Below, in pieces: positions 8,839 to 18,734 of a DNA stretch of 64,000 nucleotides. The stretch lies in the NCBI RefSeq assembly GCF_013141865.1, contig NZ_RCST01000001.1, positions 4,216,001-4,280,000 of the forward strand, given 5' to 3'. The translations under genes were made by a program, and so were the position numbers. This DNA comes from Methylomonas sp. ZR1 (GTDB taxonomy: Bacteria; Pseudomonadota; Gammaproteobacteria; Methylococcales; Methylomonadaceae). The notes beneath the pieces are model-generated. The model was given only the letters and a program-made list of their open reading frames with translations, made no database searches and had not been told where the DNA came from. The first letter of the stretch is position 1. Each line of letters opens with the position of its first letter.

Positions 8839-9756
8839 ATGAATAAATCGCCAGCGACCGACAACCACCGGGTGACGGTCACTCTAAAAGCCTTGGTGGA
8901 TCTGGCCAAGCCGGCCGGCATGCTCAGTCTGGGGCACGCCAATATCCGCGCCGCGCAAAGCGGTAATTATCTCTCGCATCTGAAGGGCCGCGGCATGGCC
9001 TTCGACGAAACCCGGCTCTACCAACCCGGCGATGACGTTCGGCGCATCGATTGGCGCGTCACGGCCCGCACCGATAAGCCCCACAGCAAGATTTTCAAGG
9101 AAGAACGGGAAAGGCCCATGTTCATTGCCGTGGATTACCGCGCCACCATGGCATTTGCTACGCGCGGCGTGTTCAAATCCGTGCAGGCTGCCCGCTTGGC
9201 CGGTTTACTGGCTTGGGCGGCACTGAAGCAAGGCGACCGCATCGGCGGGCAGATTTTCAGCGATGACGGTTGCCAGGAAGTAAAACCGCAAACCGGCAAA
9301 CCGGCACTGTTACGCTTCTTAAACGCCCTGGTCAATCCGGATTACAACGGCGCGGCCGTGGTCAATCTGGCGCAGCCTCTGGGCAGATTACTGCATCATG
9401 CCCGGCCCGGCAGCCGGGTGTATATTCTCAGCGATTTTCGCGGGATGAATAGCGCGGCCGAAAATCATCTGGCCAATCTGGCCCGGCATTGCGAGGTGGT
9501 GTTGGTACACATCGCCGATCCGCTGGAAAGCAGTTTACCGACCCAAGGCCGCTACCGCTTTACCGACGGCTGGCGCGAAGTGCTGTTCGATAGCGGTGAC
9601 AAACAGCGCCTGCAAGCTTATCGGCAGCGCTTCCAAGACCGGCAGGCGTATCTGCAAAAGCTGGCCAATAAGCTGCGTCTCACCTTGATACCCTGCACGA
9701 CTCAGCAAATGCCTTTGGACGCATTGAACGGCACCCGCGCGCGTCCGGCGGCCTAA
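8839..9756 (+). CDS. DUF58 domain protein (Bat operon)
   Basis: A 305-residue protein with the DUF58 signature: GRGMAFDETRLYQPGDDVRRIDWRVTART (about 50-80), then a VWA-like fold (FIAVDYRATMAFATRG, VYILSDFRG). No transmembrane helix is seen, so it is probably cytoplasmic. The MIDAS-like motif is weak (DYRAT instead of DxSxS). DUF58 proteins almost always follow moxR and are thought to be adaptor partners. The start codon directly abuts the moxR stop. The next gene starts 18 nt later. Confidence 0.88.
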   Translation: MNKSPATDNHRVTVTLKALVDLAKPAGMLSLGHANIRAAQSGNYLSHLKGRGMAFDETRLYQPGDDVRRIDWRVTARTDKPHSKIFKEERERPMFIAVDYRATMAFATRGVFKSVQAARLAGLLAWAALKQGDRIGGQIFSDDGCQEVKPQTGKPALLRFLNALVNPDYNGAAVVNLAQPLGRLLHHARPGSRVYILSDFRGMNSAAENHLANLARHCEVVLVHIADPLESSLPTQGRYRFTDGWREVLFDSGDKQRLQAYRQRFQDRQAYLQKLANKLRLTLIPCTTQQMPLDALNGTRARPAA

Positions 9757-9774
9757 GACCTTCTCAATCTGGCC

Positions 9775-12700
9775 ATGCGCATCCCCAATTTGTCTCATTC
9801 AACAGATTTTCCGGTGCCGGATAACGAGACACAAAGTATCACGCTCGTCAGCCCGTTGGTTTTACTGATACAAATCGGCGTACTGAGTTTGCTGATGTTT
9901 GCCGGCGGCTGGCTGGGCGGCAAAATGATCATTCCGCCCGGCTATGCCAGTCCGCTATGGCCGCCAGCCGGCATCGCACTGGCTGCGCTATTTATGGGTG
10001 GCCGCAGGCTTTGGCCCGGAATCTGGCTGGGTGCGGCGTTCAGCAATTTTCTGGTGACTATTGATTTTTCCGGTCAATTGACCGCTCAAACCGCGATGTC
10101 GTCTTTTGCCATTGGCGGCGGCAGCGCCTTGCAGGCGTTGGCGGCTCTGGCTTTATCCAAAGCCTACGTAGAACCGGGTTTGCCCAAATTGGATAGTCCG
10201 GCCGCCATCCTCAAGTTTTTTGTCCTGGCCGGGCCGGTAGCCTGTCTGATCGCGCCCAGCGTAGGCGGAGCCGTACTTTATTCATTGGACTTGATGAGTC
10301 AGGCACAACTCTGGTCGTCCTGGCGAAACTGGTGGGTTGGCGACAGTTTGGGCGTGATGATTGTGACGCCGCTTTTGTTTTGTTATTTCGGACGCCCCCG
10401 TGCGCTTTGGCAGGCGCGGCGTTTGAGTGTCGCGCTCCCGTTACTGGGCACGCTGCTGGGCTTGGTGCTGGTATTTTTGCAAGCCTTTCAAGCGGAACGC
10501 GCACGCATTCAACAAGCTTTCGACAGTCGGGCTGCCGAGTTAGACCGGCTGCTGGCGGAATATGCAATCGATGTAATCGATAGTACGTTGGCGCTAAGAG
10601 ATGTATTTCTGGCATCCGGGCAGGTAAGCAGAGCCGAATTTAGCGTGTTTTCCCAGGGTATCCTGCAACGTCATCCGGAAATCCAGGCCCTGGAATGGCT
10701 ACCGCTGATCACTCAAGCCGATTTACCGGCCTTCGAACAAGCGGTACGCGCCGAAGGATTTCCTGATTTTCGCGTCATCGAACGGGATAGTGCCGGTCAA
10801 TTGGTGCATGCAAGTGCCCGGCAGGAGTATTTTCCGATCATGTTTGTGGAGCCGATGGCCGGCAACGAAAAAGCCTTCGGCTTCGATTCCATGACAAATC
10901 CTCTTAGCCGGCAAGCAAAAATCCTGGCCCGCGCCAGCGGTAAACCCACCGCCTCGCAAAAACTGACGCTAATGCAGCGTGACGATACCGATCCCGGTAT
11001 TTTGGTGTCCATTCCGGTTCGCCGGCATAGCACCGGCGGCGACGTCTTGGATATTACCGGCTATGTCTCGGCAATCTTACTGCTGGCCAAAATGGTGGAA
11101 ACAGTCACCAGGGGGCTCAACACCGATACGCTGGGTATCAGCATTGATGACCTCAGCGCGCCCGCCGGACAAACGGCTTTGTATGTAAAACCGGTACGCA
11201 AACCGGTGTCGTTAAACTACGACTTAAAAAAATGGCAGCATAATTTTGCGTTTGTGGATCGTAATTGGCAGATTACCGTCACGCCGGACAGCGATTTCGT
11301 CAACGAACAAGGTTCATCGCTACCTTTGATTACTTTGATCGGCGGGCTCTGTTTTACCAGCTTGCTGAGTATTTTATTGTTGATCATCAGCGGCAGAACC
11401 GCCTCCGTGCAAGCTTTGGTGGAAGAGCGCACCCAGGCATTGGCTGACGCGGTTGCGGAATTGGAAACCGCCGCCAATATCGCCAAGGAATCGGAGTTAA
11501 AGCTGCGCACTATCGTCGATTCCGAACCGGAGTGCGTGAAACTGCTGGGGCGGGACGGCAGTTTAGTGCAAATGAACCGCGCCGGTCTGGACATGATAGA
11601 AGCCGAGACGCTGGAGCAAGCCCAACAAGGACGCATGGAGGATCTGGTATTGCCTAAGTACCGGGCAGCCTTTAAAAAATTGACTCGGCGGGTGTTTGCC
11701 GGCGCATCAGGCACACTGGAATTTGAAATCGTCGGCCTGAAAGGCCGGCAACGCTGGTTCGATACCCACGCTGTGCCAATGCGCGATGCGGAAGGCAATA
11801 TCGTAGCCCTGCTGGGTTTGACCCGAGACATTACCGAACGCAAGCAGGCCGAGGAACATCTGAAACTGGCCGCGCGGGTATTCAGCGAGGCGCACGAAGG
11901 TATTTTAATTACCGATCCTGGCGGGATCATCGTCGATGTGAATCCGACTTTTTCCGAGATTACCGGCTATAGCCGCGCTGAAGTGATATGCCGAAACCCG
12001 AGCCTCTTGCAATCCGGTAAATACGGTGCGGATTTTTACCGGGATATGTGGCAAGCCTTGCATGAAGCGCAACATTGGCAAGGCGAATTGTGGAACCGCA
12101 AAAAAAACGGCGAGTTGTATGCTGAGTGGCTGACGGTTTCTGCTTTGTGTGATGCCGACGGCAAGGTCACTCACTATATCGGGCTATTTTCCGATGTCAC
12201 CCAGGCCAAGCAGCAGCAACAGATGCTGGAATTGTTTGCCCATTACGATCCGCTCACCCGCCTGCCGAACCGGATTTTATTCGCTGATCGCTTGAATCAG
12301 GCCATCGCCCACAGCAAGCGGGAAAACACCTTGCTGGCGATTTGCTTCCTGGACCTGGACGGCTTCAAGCCGGTCAACGACCAATTCGGCCACGACATCG
12401 GCGACCGGGTGTTGGTGGAAGTGGCGGAACGGATCAAAAGCGCGATTCGCGAGGAAGACAGCGTATCCCGCCACGGTGGCGACGAATTCGCGCTACTACT
12501 GGGCGATATAGACTCGATTGAACAATGCGAGCAAGCCATCATGCGCATTCACCGGGCGATTGCCCAGCCGTATGTCATCGACGATCAGCCGATTTCGGTC
12601 GGCGCCAGCAGCGGTTTTACCGTATATCCGCTGGATGATGCCGACGCCGACGCCTTATTGCGGCATGCCGACTACGCGATGTACCAGGCTAAATTGGCCG

Positions 12701-13932
12701 GCAAAAACCGTTGCCAGTTGTTCGATGCCAGCCACGACCAACAAATCATGCATCGCCACCAACAACTGCGCGACATCGAAGCGGCGTTTTTAAACAACGA
12801 GTTGTGCATGTATTACCAGCCCAAGGTGGATATTAAATCCGGCCAGGTTAAAGGCGTGGAGGCCTTGATCCGTTGGCTGCATCCGCAGCGCGGCATGGTG
12901 CCGCCGTTGGAGTTTCTACCGGTGATTGCCTCCACCGATCTGGAAATCCGCATCGGCAATTGGGTGATCGCGCAAGCTTGCGAGCAGTTGGCGGGCTGGC
13001 ATGCGCGCGGCTTGCCGTTGGAGGTCAGCGTCAACATCTCCTCCTATCATTTACTGTGGTCCGGGATAGGCGCTTATATCGAAGACACTTTACGCCTTCA
13101 TCCGGAACTGGATGCCCGCTACCTGCAATTGGAAATTCTGGAAAGTACCGCATTGGATGATTTGTCGGCAGTAAACCGAATTATCACCAGCTGCCGCGAG
13201 CAACTGGGCATCAGCGTGGCCCTGGACGACTTCGGCACCGGCTACTCCTCGTTGACGCATTTGCGGCATCTGTCGGTAGATACCGTGAAAATCGATCAGA
13301 CCTTTGTCCGTGACATGCTCGACGATCCCGACGACTACGCCATCATCGACAGCGTGATCAATCTCAGCCAGGCTTTTAGCCGGGAAGTCGTGGCGGAAGG
13401 CGTGGAAAGTCAGGAACAAGGTATCGTGCTGTTGCTGCTGGGCTGCCATCTGCTGCAAGGCTATGCCATTGCCCGGCCCATGCCTGCCTCGGCGATTGCC
13501 GACTGGGTGATTGCTTACCGGCCTTTCGACGACTGGCAAATTTATGCGGATGCCGAGCTGTCGGCGGAACAGGTTGACATAGCGATTCGCCGCTTCGACA
13601 CCCGGCAGTGGTTGCAGCGGGTCCAGGCCTGCCTGTTCGCAGAGCCGCAAGCTGCCGTCAAAAGTTGGCCCATCATGGACCAGCGTCGTACCCATCTGGG
13701 CCGCTGGCTGAAGCAAGTACAACACGACCGACAGTATGCCCAGGATTGGCTGGAACATATCGAACAATTACAGCGGCAATTGCATGTCCTGGCCGAAAGT
13801 TTGCTGAAACGCTGCGAGACCGGCCAGCGCGATGCCGCGCAGGCGGGTTTTAACGATCTGCGGGCTATTCAGCAGCAAATCGACGACATGTTGATTTTGT
13901 ATACCCCACTCCCCAATTTGGACGCGATGTAG
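9775..13932 (+). CDS. MASE1-CHASE-PAS-PAS-GGDEF-EAL signalling protein
   Basis: A 1385-residue membrane sensor for cyclic di-GMP. A MASE1-like multi-helix region (about 20-235) is followed by a CHASE-type extracytoplasmic sensor (about 255-430), another helix (about 510-530) and two PAS domains (about 570-690 and 695-815). Next comes a GGDEF domain with intact GGDEF at 901-905, then an EAL domain with intact EAL at 1029-1031 and DDFGTGYSSL. Both synthesis and hydrolysis of c-di-GMP look possible. The last 120 residues are a His/Trp/Gln-rich helical region that recalls CZB zinc-binding domains; this is a guess from HLGRW and nearby histidines. It lies inside the Bat operon in the same direction, an unusual place. 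Confidence 0.9.
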   Translation: MRIPNLSHSTDFPVPDNETQSITLVSPLVLLIQIGVLSLLMFAGGWLGGKMIIPPGYASPLWPPAGIALAALFMGGRRLWPGIWLGAAFSNFLVTIDFSGQLTAQTAMSSFAIGGGSALQALAALALSKAYVEPGLPKLDSPAAILKFFVLAGPVACLIAPSVGGAVLYSLDLMSQAQLWSSWRNWWVGDSLGVMIVTPLLFCYFGRPRALWQARRLSVALPLLGTLLGLVLVFLQAFQAERARIQQAFDSRAAELDRLLAEYAIDVIDSTLALRDVFLASGQVSRAEFSVFSQGILQRHPEIQALEWLPLITQADLPAFEQAVRAEGFPDFRVIERDSAGQLVHASARQEYFPIMFVEPMAGNEKAFGFDSMTNPLSRQAKILARASGKPTASQKLTLMQRDDTDPGILVSIPVRRHSTGGDVLDITGYVSAILLLAKMVETVTRGLNTDTLGISIDDLSAPAGQTALYVKPVRKPVSLNYDLKKWQHNFAFVDRNWQITVTPDSDFVNEQGSSLPLITLIGGLCFTSLLSILLLIISGRTASVQALVEERTQALADAVAELETAANIAKESELKLRTIVDSEPECVKLLGRDGSLVQMNRAGLDMIEAETLEQAQQGRMEDLVLPKYRAAFKKLTRRVFAGASGTLEFEIVGLKGRQRWFDTHAVPMRDAEGNIVALLGLTRDITERKQAEEHLKLAARVFSEAHEGILITDPGGIIVDVNPTFSEITGYSRAEVICRNPSLLQSGKYGADFYRDMWQALHEAQHWQGELWNRKKNGELYAEWLTVSALCDADGKVTHYIGLFSDVTQAKQQQQMLELFAHYDPLTRLPNRILFADRLNQAIAHSKRENTLLAICFLDLDGFKPVNDQFGHDIGDRVLVEVAERIKSAIREEDSVSRHGGDEFALLLGDIDSIEQCEQAIMRIHRAIAQPYVIDDQPISVGASSGFTVYPLDDADADALLRHADYAMYQAKLAGKNRCQLFDASHDQQIMHRHQQLRDIEAAFLNNELCMYYQPKVDIKSGQVKGVEALIRWLHPQRGMVPPLEFLPVIASTDLEIRIGNWVIAQACEQLAGWHARGLPLEVSVNISSYHLLWSGIGAYIEDTLRLHPELDARYLQLEILESTALDDLSAVNRIITSCREQLGISVALDDFGTGYSSLTHLRHLSVDTVKIDQTFVRDMLDDPDDYAIIDSVINLSQAFSREVVAEGVESQEQGIVLLLLGCHLLQGYAIARPMPASAIADWVIAYRPFDDWQIYADAELSAEQVDIAIRRFDTRQWLQRVQACLFAEPQAAVKSWPIMDQRRTHLGRWLKQVQHDRQYAQDWLEHIEQLQRQLHVLAESLLKRCETGQRDAAQAGFNDLRAIQQQIDDMLILYTPLPNLDAM

Positions 13933-13941
13933 ATATTCAAT

Positions 13942-14409
13942 ATGGAACCATTGCCTTTAAAAGATATTCATTTGCCCGATTCGGTGGCTTTTTGGCCGCC
14001 GGCGCCGGGCTGGTGGTTGTTAGCGGTATTGCTGCCGTTGTTGATTTTTTTGTGCCGGTATTTTTATAAACGTATCCGCCGGCAGACAGCGGTGAAAACC
14101 GCCGGCAAATTGTTATCCGCGCTTCGCCGGGATGGCGGTGCCGACGCCAGACAGACCTTGGTAGCTTTATCGGCTCTGTTGCGGCGCGTAGCCATCAGTA
14201 CTGCGCCGCGCAGCGATGCGGCCAGCTTACGCGGCGAGGCCTGGCTTAGCTATTTGGATCAGTCATTGCCGGATGCACCGTTTAGCCAAGGCCCCGGCCG
14301 TTGCCTGGCCGACGGCCATTACCGGCAAACGCCGCCCGCCGATACCGAACTGGAGGCCTTGTTTGAATTGTGCGAACGCTGGTTGAAACAACAGGCGAAA
14401 AAACGATGA
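13942..14409 (+). CDS. DUF4381 membrane protein (Bat operon)
   Basis: A 155-residue protein with a short N-terminal stretch (LPLKDIHLPD), then one transmembrane helix (about 20-45, GWWLLAVLLPLLIFLCRYFY), a basic stop-transfer segment and a helical cytoplasmic domain with WLSYLDQSL. This is the DUF4381 pattern that recurs between DUF58 and the VWA genes in MoxR/Bat operons. Its role is unknown; it is presumed to be a membrane partner of the VWA proteins. The stop overlaps the next start as ATGA. Confidence 0.82.
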   Translation: MEPLPLKDIHLPDSVAFWPPAPGWWLLAVLLPLLIFLCRYFYKRIRRQTAVKTAGKLLSALRRDGGADARQTLVALSALLRRVAISTAPRSDAASLRGEAWLSYLDQSLPDAPFSQGPGRCLADGHYRQTPPADTELEALFELCERWLKQQAKKR

Positions 14410-15392
14410 TCGAATTGTATTGGCCCTGGTTGCTATCTCTATTGCCACTACCGCTGCTATTGCGTTGGCTGTTGCCCGCGCGCGCCATCGCCCAGCAGGC
14501 AGCATTGAAAGTACCGTTTCTGGATGATCTTGGTCCCAGCGAAACGCGGGTGGTCAGCAGCGAACGGCGTTGGCCTTTATGGCTGGCAGCTTTTGCCTGG
14601 GCCTGTTTACTGTTGGCCGCCGCGCGTCCGCAATGGCTCGGCGAACCCATTGAGCAAGCGGTCAGCGGCCGCGACTTGATGCTGGCGGTGGACGTTTCCG
14701 GCAGCATGCAGGAAGAAGATTTCATCATCGGCAAGCAGCGCGTGGACCGCTTAACCGCCATCAAGCAAGTGGCCGGCGATTTTATACAACGCCGGGTCGG
14801 CGACCGCCTGGGCTTAATCCTGTTCGGCACGCAAGCTTACTTGCACGTGCCGTTAACCTTTGATCGCAAGACCGTGCAAACCTTGTTGCACGAGGCGTTT
14901 ATCGGCATCACCGAGGATGACCCGAAAACCTCCATCGGCGACGCCATCGGCTTGGCGATCAAGCGCCTGCAACAACAGCAAGATGCCAGCCGCGTGTTGA
15001 TTTTATTAACCGACGGCGCCAATACCGCCGGTGAATTAACGCCGATAAAAGCCGCTGAACTGGCCGCCGAACATAAGCTGAAAATCTACACGATAGGCAT
15101 AGGTGCCGATGAAGTATTGGTGCGCAGCCTGTTCGGTACCCGCCGGGTCAATCCGTCCGCCGATCTGGACGAAAAAACCCTGACTGCGATTGCCGATACC
15201 ACCGGCGGCCATTATTTCCGGGCGCGTAATACCGAAGAACTGGAAAAAATCTACCGGATGCTGGATCAGCTGGAGCCGGTTGAAAAAGACAAACAATATT
15301 TTCGGCCGCGCAGTGAGCTGTTTTATTGGCCGCTGGGATTGGCTTTGTTATTGACGGGATGCTTAACCTTGGCGCGCTTGAGGTGGTCATGA
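14406..15392 (+). CDS. batA: VWA-domain membrane protein, BatA-like
   Basis: A 328-residue protein starting MIELYWPWLLSLLPLPLLLR. The start is chosen at 14406 because it overlaps the upstream stop as ATGA and removes a 12-residue non-conserved extension. Two N-terminal helices are followed by a von Willebrand A domain with a complete MIDAS (DVSGSMQ at about 95-101, plus LTDGANTAGE). A C-terminal helix lies near 305-325. BatA anchors a metal-ion-dependent adhesion domain in the periplasm and is named for Bacteroides aerotolerance, but the molecular role is unsettled. The stop overlaps the next ATG. Confidence 0.88.
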   Translation: MIELYWPWLLSLLPLPLLLRWLLPARAIAQQAALKVPFLDDLGPSETRVVSSERRWPLWLAAFAWACLLLAAARPQWLGEPIEQAVSGRDLMLAVDVSGSMQEEDFIIGKQRVDRLTAIKQVAGDFIQRRVGDRLGLILFGTQAYLHVPLTFDRKTVQTLLHEAFIGITEDDPKTSIGDAIGLAIKRLQQQQDASRVLILLTDGANTAGELTPIKAAELAAEHKLKIYTIGIGADEVLVRSLFGTRRVNPSADLDEKTLTAIADTTGGHYFRARNTEELEKIYRMLDQLEPVEKDKQYFRPRSELFYWPLGLALLLTGCLTLARLRWS

Positions 15393-17173
15393 ATTTTGCC
15401 GAGTTTCATTTCCTGCGGCCCTGGTGGTTGCTGGCATTATTGCCGGCCGCGCTGTTTTTGATTTTGCTGGTGCGGCATCGGCAAGGGCGCGGTAACTGGA
15501 GCGAGGTATGCGATGCCGAGTTGCTGCCCTTTATTTTGCAAGACAAACCGTTGCAAGCATCGCGTGGCCCTTTGTTTGGTGCCGGCTTTGCCGCGTTGCT
15601 AACCATAATCGCCTTGGCTGGCCCCACTTGGCAGCGCTTGCCCGGCCCGGCCTTTAGAAACGATGCCGCGCTGGTGATTGCGTTGGATTTGTCCAAGTCC
15701 ATGGATGCCGCCGACATCAAGCCCAGCCGTATCGGCAAGGCCCGTTACAAAATTGCCGATTTATTAAAACAGCGCAAAGACGGCCAAACCGCACTGCTGG
15801 TCTACGGCGGCGATGCGTTTACCGTCACACCGTTGACCAACGATACCGCGACCATTGATAGCCAGCTAAGCGCGCTGACCACCGACATCATGCCCAGTCC
15901 GGGCAGCAACACCAGTGCGGCATTGAATGCGGCGGTGGCATTGCTGCGTCAGGCTGGCTTGGTCAAGGGCCATATCCTGCTGGTCACCGACGGCGTTGAT
16001 AGCGATGTCGCCGAGCAGGCCGAACACTGGTTGGGCGATTACCGGCTCTCGGTACTGGCGATGGGCACGCCGGAAGGTGCGCCTATCCAGCTACAAGGCG
16101 CAGGATTTTTAAAAGATAGCAATGGCGCCATCGTGGTCGCCAAGTTGGACGAAGCCGCGCTGAACACGCTGGCGCAACACGGTCGCGGCATTTATCAGCC
16201 GGTGACGGCAAACGATGCGGATGTCGAGAATTTGGGGCGTTTATTCAATAGCGCCGAAACCGGTAACGAAAATTTGGATAGCAATCTGTTGCTGCAACAA
16301 TGGGATGAAAAGGGGCCCTGGCTGTTATTGCTTGTGTTACCGTGGGCGGCTTTGCAATTTAGAAAAGGTTTGTTATTGGCCTTGCTGTGCCTGTTGCCGT
16401 TGCCGAAAAACAGCTACGCGCTGGACTGGCAGAGCTTGTGGCAAACGCCGGATCAACGCGCCAAGCAGGCTTTCGAGCAACAGCAATATCAACAAGCCGC
16501 CGAGCAGTTCGACAATCCGGATTGGCGCGCCGCCGCCCAATACAAGGCCGGTAAATTCCAAGAAGCCGCCGAGACCTTGAAAAACACCCAAAGCGCGGAA
16601 GGCCATTACAACCGCGGCAATGCCTTGGCTCAGGCCGGCCAGTTGCAAGAAGCCGTGCAAGCCTATCAGCAGGCGCTGCAACTTGATCCTAAGCATCAGG
16701 ATGCGAAATACAATAAGGAGCTGGTCGAGAAGAAGCTGAAAGAACAGGAACAGCAGCAGGAGAATCAACAGCAAGACCAGCAAAAGCAGGACAAACAGGA
16801 TTCGTCCGAGCAACAGCAAGAACAGCAACAACAGGATGGCAAGTCCGATCAAGCCGACAAAGATGCGCAGCAGGAGCAAAAACCGCAAGACCAGCAAAAA
16901 GCCGACGCCAAGCAGGACGCGGAACAAAATAAGGCGAAAGAAGACCAACAATCCGAAGCCGAGGCCAAACAGCAAGCTGAGCCGCAGCCGCCCAAGCAAG
17001 AGCCGACAGACCATGAACAAGCCGCGCAAGCCACGGAAAAAAACGAAACCGAGCGCGCCAACGAGCAATTGTTGAAGCGCATACCCGACGAGCCGACGGG
17101 CTTACTAAAGCGTAAATTCAAATATCAATACGGTCAGCGCAATCGAGCTAACCCGACCGGTCCGGCCTGGTAA
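15389..17173 (+). CDS. VWA plus TPR protein, fused BatB/BatC
   Basis: A 594-residue protein. The start MNFAEFHFLRPWW at 15389 overlaps the batA stop (ATGA). It has two N-terminal helices, a VWA domain with MIDAS DLSKSMDAAD (about 100-109), a helix near 315-335, and then TPR repeats (about 365-450, GHYNRGNALAQAGQLQEAVQ). An extreme Gln/Glu/Lys-rich stretch follows (about 450-570), and the end is basic. BatB and BatC are separate genes in Bacteroides and one gene in many proteobacteria. The charged tail is probably disordered and periplasmic. Its codons are mostly CAG/CAA runs, so the DNA here is repetitive and liable to length change. Confidence 0.88.
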   Translation: MNFAEFHFLRPWWLLALLPAALFLILLVRHRQGRGNWSEVCDAELLPFILQDKPLQASRGPLFGAGFAALLTIIALAGPTWQRLPGPAFRNDAALVIALDLSKSMDAADIKPSRIGKARYKIADLLKQRKDGQTALLVYGGDAFTVTPLTNDTATIDSQLSALTTDIMPSPGSNTSAALNAAVALLRQAGLVKGHILLVTDGVDSDVAEQAEHWLGDYRLSVLAMGTPEGAPIQLQGAGFLKDSNGAIVVAKLDEAALNTLAQHGRGIYQPVTANDADVENLGRLFNSAETGNENLDSNLLLQQWDEKGPWLLLLVLPWAALQFRKGLLLALLCLLPLPKNSYALDWQSLWQTPDQRAKQAFEQQQYQQAAEQFDNPDWRAAAQYKAGKFQEAAETLKNTQSAEGHYNRGNALAQAGQLQEAVQAYQQALQLDPKHQDAKYNKELVEKKLKEQEQQQENQQQDQQKQDKQDSSEQQQEQQQQDGKSDQADKDAQQEQKPQDQQKADAKQDAEQNKAKEDQQSEAEAKQQAEPQPPKQEPTDHEQAAQATEKNETERANEQLLKRIPDEPTGLLKRKFKYQYGQRNRANPTGPAW

Positions 17174-17244
17174 ATTGACGGATCGGGAATCCGGAATGAA
17201 TTAGCCTAAGACCGACACATTTTAATTTTGGACGCGATGAAACG

Positions 17245-18543
17245 ATGGATATTGGCCTGATACTGATTTTAATCCTGATCAACGGTGTGTTTGCAATGTC
17301 GGAAATGTCGCTGGTCTCTTCCGGACTGGCGCGCTTGCAGAAATTGGCCGGCGAAAAACGCGGGGGGGCGCGCACCGCGCTGAAATTGCACCAGGATCCG
17401 TCGCGGTTTTTGTCTACCGTGCAGGTTGGCATTACCTCGGTCGGCATTCTCAGCGGCGCGCTGGGCGAGGATGCCTTGACCGAGCCGCTGTATCGGCAAC
17501 TGCTGAACATTCCCCTGCTGGCGCCCTATGCCCAGAGCATTGCATTAATCGCCACGGTATTTCTGATTACTTATTGTTCGGTAGTCATAGGTGAACTGGT
17601 GCCTAAGCGACTGGCCTTGCTACATCCGGAGCGGATTGCGGTGTTTATCGCCCGGCCCATGCACACCCTGTCACTGGTTGCCAGCCCTATCGTCTGGCTG
17701 CTGTCTTCATCCAGTACGCTGATACTGCGGGTATTTGGCGCGCATCGGCCGCCGCAGACCAGTGTCACCAACGAAGAAATTAAACTGCTGATGGAAATCG
17801 GTGCGGAGTCAGGGGTATTTCATGCCAGCGAAAGCCATTTGGTCGGTAACGTCTTGCAACTGGATGAACAAATGCTGGGTGCGGCCATGACGCCCCGGCA
17901 ACAAATATACGCTATTGATTTAAGCGATCCGGAAGCGACAGTGCGCGCGGAAATCGCCGACTGTCCTTACGCCCGGGCAGTAATTTGCCGGGACGGTCTG
18001 GAAAATGTGGTCGGAATCTTGCAGAGAAGCGATCTGCTGAAACTGGCGATGGCCGGCGAGACCTTGGATATAGCGCCGATCCTGCATACACCGCTATACG
18101 TGCCGGAAGCCATGACGCTAAGGCAATTACTGGAGTTTTTCCAGGAAAAGCGAGCCGATCTGGCGCTGGTCGTCGACGAATATGGCGATATTGAAGGCTT
18201 GGTCACGCTGAGTGATGTGCTGAAAGCCATCGTCGGCCATCTACCCAGCCGCACCAATCTGGACGTCGATGTGGTGCAACGTAGCGACGGCTCATGGTTG
18301 GTGGATGGCGGCTTATCGATTCAGCGTTTGAAGACGGTGATCGGTATAGACGGCAATTTGCCCGGCGAAGCCGACAACGCCTACCACACCGTCGGCGGCT
18401 TTATTTTGTTTTACCTGGAAAAAATTCCCCAAGTAACGGACAACTTCGAATATCGGCAGTGGCGTTTCGAAATCGTCGATATCGACGGTACCCGTATCGA
18501 CAAGGTGTTGGTCAGCGCCAAGCCGCCCGAGGCCGCAATTTAA
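17245..18543 (+). CDS. CNNM/CorC-type membrane protein with CBS pair (hemolysin family)
   Basis: A 432-residue protein: a DUF21/CNNM transmembrane domain (about 1-190, with MSEMSLVSSGLARL and VIGELVPKRLAL), two CBS domains (about 205-335, with VVDEYGDIEGLVTLSDVLKAI) and a C-terminal CorC_HlyC domain (about 345-425). Such proteins are thought to export magnesium or sense metal ions; the hemolysin name is historical. The 71-nt gap after batBC has no terminator I can see, so it may be cotranscribed with the Bat genes. Confidence 0.9.
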   Translation: MDIGLILILILINGVFAMSEMSLVSSGLARLQKLAGEKRGGARTALKLHQDPSRFLSTVQVGITSVGILSGALGEDALTEPLYRQLLNIPLLAPYAQSIALIATVFLITYCSVVIGELVPKRLALLHPERIAVFIARPMHTLSLVASPIVWLLSSSSTLILRVFGAHRPPQTSVTNEEIKLLMEIGAESGVFHASESHLVGNVLQLDEQMLGAAMTPRQQIYAIDLSDPEATVRAEIADCPYARAVICRDGLENVVGILQRSDLLKLAMAGETLDIAPILHTPLYVPEAMTLRQLLEFFQEKRADLALVVDEYGDIEGLVTLSDVLKAIVGHLPSRTNLDVDVVQRSDGSWLVDGGLSIQRLKTVIGIDGNLPGEADNAYHTVGGFILFYLEKIPQVTDNFEYRQWRFEIVDIDGTRIDKVLVSAKPPEAAI

Positions 18544-18734
18544 CGCTTTGCCAAATTGGGTTTGTCGGCCTAAAGCGCAATAGGCGACACCTGAGTTATA
18601 CGCCAACATTGCTTGCATCGGCATTCGCTTTGCATCGTTAGATTACCTGACGACCTAGAAAATCACCTGGCAACGTAGAAGTAGCCCGTGATTTGTTAGT
18701 TGTTTGAAAAGATTTTTTGCTTAAAGGACATACC

